Origin: an uncultured Nitrosomonas sp. | GTDB lineage: Bacteria; Pseudomonadota; Gammaproteobacteria; Burkholderiales; Nitrosomonadaceae | Direction: 5' to 3' | Assembly (NCBI GenBank): GCA_949281375.1 | Contig: CASDLT010000034.1 | Location: 62,001 to 126,000, forward strand | DNA length: 64,000 nucleotides | Shown here: positions 57,965 through 64,000 of the stretch, piece after piece | How the letters are laid out: each line of letters starts with the position of its first letter | Numbering within the stretch: the stretch's first letter is position 1 | Translations under genes and position numbers: made by a program | Notes under the pieces: model-generated | The model's database searches: none | Told to the model about the DNA's origin: nothing | Seen by the model: the letters and a program-made list of their open reading frames with translations, nothing else

Positions 57965-60900
57965 TCATCCTTTGAGTTGCGAATGTAACTTCTGCAAATT
58001 ATAGGCTTGTAATTCGCGTCTGTTGATGATACCAACACAAGCTGCGCGCGCACCGGCGAGCGTCGTATAGTACGTTACTCTTGCCTGTAGTGCAGCATGT
58101 CTAATCGAATAAGAATCACGTATGGCGCTCCGCTGATTTTTTACCGTATTGATGATCAAATTGATCTCGCCATTCTTGATCATATCCACGATATGAGGTC
58201 GACCTTCGGCAACTTTATTGATGGTAATGACATTTACCCCCGCCTCGGTAATTGCTGCCGCCGTGCCACGGGTTGCATAAAGAGTAAATCCGAGTTCCGC
58301 GAGATTGCGAGCTATGTCGACGGCGTGAAGCTTGTCGGATTGGCGCACGCTTATAAAAATTTTGCCGGAACTGGGTAAACGGACATCCGTTGCCAGTTGT
58401 GATTTGATAAATGCTTCAGCAAACGTGGCGCCCATTCCCATCACTTCACCGGTGGATTTCATTTCGGGGCCCAGTATCGTATCTACGCCGGAGAGTTTTA
58501 TAAATGGGAAAACGGCTTCTTTGACTGAAAAATAGGCAGGAATAATTTCTTCGGTGACGCCTTGTGTCAGAAGCGTTTTTCCTGCCATGCACCGCGCTGA
58601 AATTTTGGCTAACTGAAGGCCGGTGGCTTTGGAAATGAATGGAACTGTGCGTGATGCCCGCGGATTGACTTCGAGAACATAGACGACTTGATCCTGGATG
58701 GCAAATTGCACATTCATTAAGCCGACGACGTTAAGTGCGCGAGCCATCTCCGCCGTTTGGCGACGAAGTTCATCCAGGATTTCGGGTGGTAGATTGAAGG
58801 TCGGCAATGAACATGCGGAATCTCCTGAATGAACGCCTGCCTGTTCGATATGCTCCATGATGCCGCCGATCAGAACTGTTTCTCCATCATAGATGGCATC
58901 GACATCAACTTCTGTGGCATTGGTCAAGAAGTGATCCAGTAATACGGGCGAATCATTTGAAACTTTCACGGCTTCGCGCATATATCGCTCAAGATCGGCT
59001 TTTTCATGGACGATTTCCATCGCGCGTCCACCCAATACGTAGCTGGGACGTACGACCAACGGATAGCCAATTTCTTCTGCAGCCGCTAAAGCTGCTTCCG
59101 GGGTGCGCGCTGTGCGATTTGGCGGTTGCCGTAAACCCAATTGGTGCAGCATCATCTGAAAGCGCTCACGATCTTCTGCACAATCGATCATATCCGGGCT
59201 CGTGCCGATGATCGGTACGCCATTGGCTTCTAAATCCCGAGCAAGTTTCAGGGGCGTCTGACCACCATATTGAACGATGACGCCATGAGGTTTCTCTACA
59301 GCGACGATTTCAAGTACGTCTTCTAAGGTCAATGGTTCAAAATATAACCGGTCGGATGTGTCGTAGTCTGTCGAGACGGTTTCTGGATTACAATTGACCA
59401 TGATGGTCTCGAAACCGTCTTCACGTAATGCCAGCGCGGCATGAACGCAGCAGTAGTCAAATTCGATTCCCTGTCCGATGCGATTTGGACCGCCACCCAG
59501 CACCATGATTTTCTTTTTATGAGTCGGCTGCGCTTCACATTCATCTTCATAGGTGGAATAGAGATAAGCCGTGCTGGTGGCGAACTCGGCCGCGCAAGTA
59601 TCGACGCGTTTATACACAGGGCGCAGCCCATGTTGATGTCGGCAGTCCCGGATGATCTTTTGCTCGGTTTTAAGGAGTGTTGCAAGGCGCCGGTCAGAAA
59701 AGCCACTACGTTTAAGTTTGCGCAAGGTCGCCTTGTCGAGCGCATCAAGCGCCGTGCCCATTAACGCTTGTTCTTGTTTCACCAGATCCTCAATCTGCGT
59801 CAAGAACCAGATATCAATGTGAGTTAATTGATGAATTTCTTCAATCGATAGTTTGCATCGGAAAGCGTCTGCAATATACCAGATCCGCTCTGGACCGGGA
59901 TTGGCCAGCTCGGTTCGAATGGTTTCGAGATTATCGGTTTTTTCATCCAGCCCATCCACTCCGGTTTCCAGTCCCCGTAATGCTTTTTGTAGGGACTCCT
60001 GAAAGGTGCGTCCGATCGCCATGACTTCACCCACTGATTTCATTTGAGTTGTAAGGCGGTCATTGGTTTGAGGAAATTTCTCGAAAGCGAAGCGCGGCAC
60101 CTTGGTCACAATGTAATCAATGGTCGGTTCAAATGAGGCTGGAGTAATGCCGCCCGTTATGTCATTGCCAAGTTCATTGAGCGTGTACCCAACTGCAAGC
60201 TTGGCGGCAATCTTGGCAATGGGAAAACCAGTTGCCTTGGAAGCCAGAGCAGAGGAGCGCGAAACGCGAGGATTCATTTCGATCACCAGCATACGGCCAT
60301 TGTCAGGATTAATGGCAAATTGAACGTTAGAACCTCCGGTTTCGACGCCAATTTCGCGCAGTACTGCGATTGATGCATTCCGCATCAATTGATATTCCTT
60401 GTCGGTCAGTGTCTGCGCAGGTGCCACGGTAATGGAGTCACCGGTATGCACACCCATCGGGTCGACGTTTTCGATGGCGCAGACGATGATGCAGTTATCA
60501 TTTTTATCGCGCACTACTTCCATCTCGAATTCTTTCCAGCCAATGACTGATTCTTCGATCAGCAATTCTTTCGTTGGGGAAGTTTCCAGGCCGCGTTCGC
60601 ATATATTCAGAAATTCTTCACGATTGTAGGCAATGCCGCCGCCACTTCCGCCCATGGTGAAAGAAGGTCGGATGATAACGGGGTAGCCAACCATCGCTTG
60701 CACCTGCAATGCTTCTTCCATACTGTGAGCTACTGCTGAGCGTGCTGACTGTAGCCCGATGCGAGTCATGGCTTGCTTGAACTTTTCCCGGTCTTCTGCC
60801 ATATCGATCGCTTCACGGGATGCACCGATCAGTTCGACATTATATTTTTCAAGCACACCGTGCTTTACCAGGTCGAGCGCACAATTAAGAGCGGTTTGTC

Positions 60901-61174
60901 CGCCCATTGTCGGCAATAGCGCTTCAGGTCGCTCGATTTCTATGATTTTTTCCAGCATCGTCCAGGTAATTGGCTCAATATAAGTCGCATCGGCCATTTC
61001 CGGATCTGTCATGATGGTAGCCGGGTTGGAATTGACCAAAACAATACGATACCCCTCTTCGCGTAAGGCTTTGCATGCCTGCACGCCCGAATAATCAAAT
61101 TCACATGCTTGACCGATGATGATCGGTCCGGCGCCGATGATGAGTATGGATTTGATGTCGGTTCGTTTAGGCAT
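57965..61174 (-). CDS. carB: Carbamoyl-phosphate synthase large subunit
   Basis: A 1069-residue ATP-grasp enzyme that makes carbamoyl phosphate for arginine and pyrimidine synthesis. Both homologous halves are complete: the first with [21 protein letters not shown] and [13 protein letters not shown], the second with [17 protein letters not shown] and [14 protein letters not shown]. The C-terminal allosteric MGS-like domain (about 935-1069) ends [10 protein letters not shown]. Length matches E. coli (1073). It lies 44 bases after carA. Confidence 0.97.
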   Translation of the reverse strand: MPKRTDIKSILIIGAGPIIIGQACEFDYSGVQACKALREEGYRIVLVNSNPATIMTDPEMADATYIEPITWTMLEKIIEIERPEALLPTMGGQTALNCALDLVKHGVLEKYNVELIGASREAIDMAEDREKFKQAMTRIGLQSARSAVAHSMEEALQVQAMVGYPVIIRPSFTMGGSGGGIAYNREEFLNICERGLETSPTKELLIEESVIGWKEFEMEVVRDKNDNCIIVCAIENVDPMGVHTGDSITVAPAQTLTDKEYQLMRNASIAVLREIGVETGGSNVQFAINPDNGRMLVIEMNPRVSRSSALASKATGFPIAKIAAKLAVGYTLNELGNDITGGITPASFEPTIDYIVTKVPRFAFEKFPQTNDRLTTQMKSVGEVMAIGRTFQESLQKALRGLETGVDGLDEKTDNLETIRTELANPGPERIWYIADAFRCKLSIEEIHQLTHIDIWFLTQIEDLVKQEQALMGTALDALDKATLRKLKRSGFSDRRLATLLKTEQKIIRDCRHQHGLRPVYKRVDTCAAEFATSTAYLYSTYEDECEAQPTHKKKIMVLGGGPNRIGQGIEFDYCCVHAALALREDGFETIMVNCNPETVSTDYDTSDRLYFEPLTLEDVLEIVAVEKPHGVIVQYGGQTPLKLARDLEANGVPIIGTSPDMIDCAEDRERFQMMLHQLGLRQPPNRTARTPEAALAAAEEIGYPLVVRPSYVLGGRAMEIVHEKADLERYMREAVKVSNDSPVLLDHFLTNATEVDVDAIYDGETVLIGGIMEHIEQAGVHSGDSACSLPTFNLPPEILDELRRQTAEMARALNVVGLMNVQFAIQDQVVYVLEVNPRASRTVPFISKATGLQLAKISARCMAGKTLLTQGVTEEIIPAYFSVKEAVFPFIKLSGVDTILGPEMKSTGEVMGMGATFAEAFIKSQLATDVRLPSSGKIFISVRQSDKLHAVDIARNLAELGFTLYATRGTAAAITEAGVNVITINKVAEGRPHIVDMIKNGEINLIINTVKNQRSAIRDSYSIRHAALQARVTYYTTLAGARAACVGIINRRELQAYNLQKLHSQLKG

Positions 61175-61218
61175 AGTGAGGATGAGTGAGCGTTGCGTAA
61201 TGGATGATCAGGTTGCTG

Positions 61219-62367
61219 TTAAATCCGATTTTTTTGTTTTTTCATCAAGTTAATAAAGTGATCGAACAAATAACCTGCTTCATGTGGGCCAGGACTGGCT
61301 TCTGGATGACCTTGAAAACAGAACGCAGGTTTGTCATTTAATTCAAACCCTTGCAGACTGCTATCAAACAGAGAGACATGTGTGATGCGTGCGTTAGCCG
61401 GCAAGGTGTCAATATCAACCGTGAAGCCATGGTTCTGGCTGGTGATGATGACTTTCCCGCTGCGGAGATCGTGCACAGGATGATTGGCGCCATGGTGGCC
61501 GAATTTCATTTTGGTGGTGCGGGCACCCGTGGCTAATCCCAATAATTGATGGCCTAAACAAATGCCAAATAGCGGAATATTTTTTTGTAATATAGCTTGG
61601 GTCGCGGAAATAGCATAATCGCAAGGTTCAGGATCACCTGGACCATTGGAAAGAAATACTCCATCAGGCTGAGTTTCCAGAATTTCATTGACAGGAGTCT
61701 GCGCAGGAAATACGGTAACTTTACAACCGCGCTGGGCCAGTTTACGCAAAATGGTGCGTTTGATGCCAAAATCATAGGCCGCAACATTGTACTGATGGTC
61801 TGTTGGAGTTTGAAATCCTGATTCTAATGACCACTCTCCTTCTGTCCAGACATAAGGTTGGGGGCAAGTCACCACTTTGGCAAGATCCATTCCGGTCAAT
61901 CCAGGGAATGTCTTGGCGGCCTGCAATGCAATTACTTCATCGACATTTCCAGCCATGATACATCCAGCCTGCGCGCCTTTTTCCCGCAAAATCCGCGTTA
62001 GCTTGCGAGTATCGATCTCGGCGATTGCCACAACATTTTGCTGGTTGAGGAATTCGGATATCGTTGCTGTTTGGCGATAATTACTTGCCACTAACGGGAG
62101 ATCACGTATGACTAAGCCTGCCGCATGTACTTTGTTAACATTTCCTGACTCGAAATCTTCGAGGTTGACACCGGTATTGCCAATATGGGGATAAGTCAGG
62201 GTGATGATTTGCCGGCAATAAGATGGGTCAGTCAAAATCTCCTGATAACCTGTCATCGCCGTATTAAACGCCACTTCTCCTGTACTGATGCCTTCAATAC
62301 CAATGGAAACGCCATGAAAAATCGTTCCATCGGCAAGAGCAAGGATGGCATTCTGGCGCTGTGACAC
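61219..62367 (-). CDS. carA: Carbamoyl-phosphate synthase small subunit
   Basis: This glutamine amidotransferase subunit supplies ammonia to CarB. With a GTG start at 62367 the protein has 382 residues, exactly as in E. coli. The catalytic cysteine is in [14 protein letters not shown] (near residue 270), with the FSNGPGDPE oxyanion-side loop and the His/Glu motif [12 protein letters not shown]. The frame is open to a TTG at 62391, but that region itself contains AAGGAG, six bases before the GTG, which argues it is the ribosome site. Confidence 0.95.
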   Translation of the reverse strand: MSQRQNAILALADGTIFHGVSIGIEGISTGEVAFNTAMTGYQEILTDPSYCRQIITLTYPHIGNTGVNLEDFESGNVNKVHAAGLVIRDLPLVASNYRQTATISEFLNQQNVVAIAEIDTRKLTRILREKGAQAGCIMAGNVDEVIALQAAKTFPGLTGMDLAKVVTCPQPYVWTEGEWSLESGFQTPTDHQYNVAAYDFGIKRTILRKLAQRGCKVTVFPAQTPVNEILETQPDGVFLSNGPGDPEPCDYAISATQAILQKNIPLFGICLGHQLLGLATGARTTKMKFGHHGANHPVHDLRSGKVIITSQNHGFTVDIDTLPANARITHVSLFDSSLQGFELNDKPAFCFQGHPEASPGPHEAGYLFDHFINLMKKQKNRI

Positions 62368-62539
62368 AAAAAACTCCTTGGATACTGACAAGAGGTGGAA
62401 AAAAGAACCAAGTGATGAGTTTCTCTTAGCTTGGTTATTGGAGCAGAGATTATACGTGAAAAAGGCTTACGTTTCTATGCCGCATCTATTGTCGATGCCT
62501 GGGGTTGATCAAGGGAGGTTCAGCGATATGAACGGATTT

Positions 62540-63193
62540 TCATTCCAATCGGTATTGAAGCGGTGTAGAGGGGGTAAGTATCTTGGGTCTATCCCGGGCG
62601 GCATCATTGAATGATGGCAATATCGTTTCAAAAAATGGAAATATCAGATTAGTGGATTCACTTGTGTGTGTAAGTCCTTGGTTACGTATTAATTTTTTTA
62701 AATGAAATACTGATGCCTGGGAATCGAAATCGAAAATTAAAGTATGAGTAATTGCAAAGACCTGACTGGTACTAAAAGGTAAAAAAGGGACATTTTTAGC
62801 ACTTAGATCAGTTACCATGGAACTGACTACGATCAGCAATTCTCGTCCATTGAAATATCCCGTTGCGTCAATGGAGGTTAATCTTCGAGGTAATCCCTCT
62901 ACTGCTGGAATCCCAGAATAACCAATTGCAGTGACGCTATCAATGCACACATTGTTGCTGGTATCGAGAATGCGTGGGATGCCGCCTGTCAGTGTTAAGC
63001 GATAGATGCCTTCTTGTGAATTTTCAATAACCTCAAATTTGCTTTGAACTAAGCTGTTGGTGTTAAGAGTGACATCATTTGCGTTCGTCGCATTTAGACA
63101 CTCGAATCCATCGTACGTGATGGCAATCCCAAATGCATTGTTTTGCAAGAATAAGAACAGCGGTAAAAAAGCAAGGATCTGGCTTAATTTCAT
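62540..63193 (-). CDS. Secreted protein of unknown function
   Basis: A 217-residue protein with a Sec signal peptide (MKLSQILAFLPLFLFLQNNA, cleavage probably after AFG or SAFG-like site). The mature part is beta-rich with two cysteines (ECLNAT and NVCIDS) that could form a disulfide, and many Thr, Ser, Asn and Ile. The end is basic and proline-containing (PKILTPSTPLQYRLE). No family is recognised. It is upstream of carA on the same strand but separated by 150 bases. Confidence 0.65.
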   Translation of the reverse strand: MKLSQILAFLPLFLFLQNNAFGIAITYDGFECLNATNANDVTLNTNSLVQSKFEVIENSQEGIYRLTLTGGIPRILDTSNNVCIDSVTAIGYSGIPAVEGLPRRLTSIDATGYFNGRELLIVVSSMVTDLSAKNVPFLPFSTSQVFAITHTLIFDFDSQASVFHLKKLIRNQGLTHTSESTNLIFPFFETILPSFNDAARDRPKILTPSTPLQYRLE

Positions 63194-63500
63194 GACTTGT
63201 CCAATGATTAGAAATCAAATTGATGAAAGCGATGAAGAAAAATGAAACATGAGTATCCGATGAATTCCTGATAGCCTCGCGTACTTTCTACATTCTCCAT
63301 CAGTGACGAAGCTGCGTTAAAGTCAACTCCAAGCCTTTTATTGATCTTTGATGCATTGAATTTATTTCTTGATTTGAGCCGGTTGCTCAACGCTCAGCCA
63401 TTTTTTCTAGAACTCTCTTATGTAAGAGTTGAATCGATGAGTGCCTGAAAAGCGTTTAAATGATTATATTATTATTCAATCAATTACTTTTATATATTCC
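63194..63500. other. 307-base intergenic region
   Basis: AT-rich stretch between the oxoamine synthase stop and the secreted protein start, both minus strand. A 60-codon minus-strand frame in it has no ribosome site and no recognisable family. I see no strong hairpin or promoter. Confidence 0.5.
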
Positions 63501-64000
63501 TTAATTCACTAATGAATAGAGTTTTGAGAAGGTTTCTCCAACATAATTAATCTGCTCGGTTGTATGAGCAGCATTCACGCTACATCTTACGAGTGACTTT
63601 CCTTCTGGTGCAGCGGGTGGCAGTATCAAATTCACATAAATATTATGTTCAAGCAATTTTTGCCACAGCAATAAAGCTTGCTGGGGCGTATCTACAATCG
63701 CTGCAATGACAGGCCCCGCATCAGGGCCTAAATGATAGCCCGCTCCGCTAAGCTGAGCATATAGTTGGGTGCAATTGTTCCATAATTGCTTGCGTAAATG
63801 AGTGCCAGTCCGCAACAATTCCAGCGCCGCGCGAGTTGAAGCAATCGTTGCGGGGGAGGGAGATGCAGTAAAAATATAAGGATGGCTCACATAACGTAAT
63901 TGTTCTAACTGTGGATGGTTACTGACGCAAAATCCGCCAATACTGCAGAGGCTTTTACTGAAAGTCCCAGTAATGAAATCAACTTCTTCAAGTAAGCCGG
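63501..64000 (-). CDS. Alpha-oxoamine synthase family enzyme, 3' part
   Basis: The minus-strand frame is open to the window edge and gives the last about 166 residues of a PLP enzyme of the BioF/Kbl/SPT group. The PLP lysine is visible in DFITGTFSKSLCSIGGF at the very edge. The following VSHPYIFTASPSPATIASTRAAL and NIYVNLILPPAAPEGKSLVRCSVNAAHT are family motifs; the second resembles serine palmitoyltransferase and CqsA more than BioF. An internal ATG-like codon at 63890 is not the true start. Substrates cannot be assigned from this part. Confidence 0.85.
   Translation of the reverse strand, partial: GLLEEVDFITGTFSKSLCSIGGFCVSNHPQLEQLRYVSHPYIFTASPSPATIASTRAALELLRTGTHLRKQLWNNCTQLYAQLSGAGYHLGPDAGPVIAAIVDTPQQALLLWQKLLEHNIYVNLILPPAAPEGKSLVRCSVNAAHTTEQINYVGETFSKLYSLVN

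Noticed and set aside
63208-63390. 60-codon minus-strand frame near the window end
   Set aside because: No Shine-Dalgarno site and no recognisable sequence; likely chance in AT-rich DNA.

Overview
This 64 kb window looks like chromosome of a betaproteobacterium, most likely Nitrosomonas or another Nitrosomonadaceae member. The evidence is gene order and protein character: a full dcw cluster (mraZ to ftsZ) with no lpxC behind ftsZ, carA-carB-greA, yhbY divergent from rlmE-ftsH-folP-glmM, and a PilJ/ChpA pair. The assignment rests on recognition of families and order; no database search was possible. I saw no rRNA, tRNA, CRISPR array, insertion sequence or prophage.

Positions 1-8000 are an accessory stretch: a TerC-family membrane protein, an EgtB-type sulfoxide synthase without its usual partner, a long leader carrying a palindrome and two coupled mini-ORFs before a lipoprotein, a BBP2-like outer-membrane barrel, and a run of small acidic or secreted proteins around ChaB and HdeD homologues. 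Positions 8055-14745 hold a Pil-Chp type chemosensory pair (PilJ receptor and a 1511-residue CheA hybrid kinase). Positions 15128-20194 are housekeeping: ilvA, a flavin monooxygenase, sbcB and a RidA protein. A VanZ-domain protein and a tiny membrane peptide follow.

Positions 21967-25553 (minus strand) form a compact five-gene run: nucleotidyltransferase, HIT protein, fatty acid desaturase, a GpmA-like mutase and a hypoxanthine-DNA glycosylase. A cysteine desulfurase stands alone upstream. Positions 26966-30025 are a three-gene cassette built like phage and serotype gtr systems (GtrB-like polyprenyl glucosyltransferase, GtrA-like flippase, large multi-pass GT-C-like protein), all joined by overlapping start and stop codons. 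An AlkA-like glycosylase is divergent from mraZ.

Positions 31000-48856 are the dcw cluster: mraZ, rsmH, ftsL, ftsI, murE, murF, mraY, murD, ftsW, murG, murC, murB, ddl, ftsQ, ftsA, ftsZ. Most junctions overlap by 1 to about 17 bases. Three TGGGA repeats at exact 10-base spacing overlap the -10 of the probable promoter, which is the classic MraZ operator. Downstream of ftsZ, the convergent cysG has a clear terminator enclosed in an unexplained 11-bp inverted repeat.

Positions 49142-62367 (mostly minus strand) hold cysG, a solitary pstS with a good Pho-box promoter, glmM, folP, ftsH, rlmE, the divergent yhbY, then greA, carB and carA. The window ends with a secreted protein of unknown function and the 3' part of an alpha-oxoamine synthase gene. 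Several starts were moved from the longest open frame where a Shine-Dalgarno site, signal peptide or upstream stop codon argued for it; this is stated in each entry.
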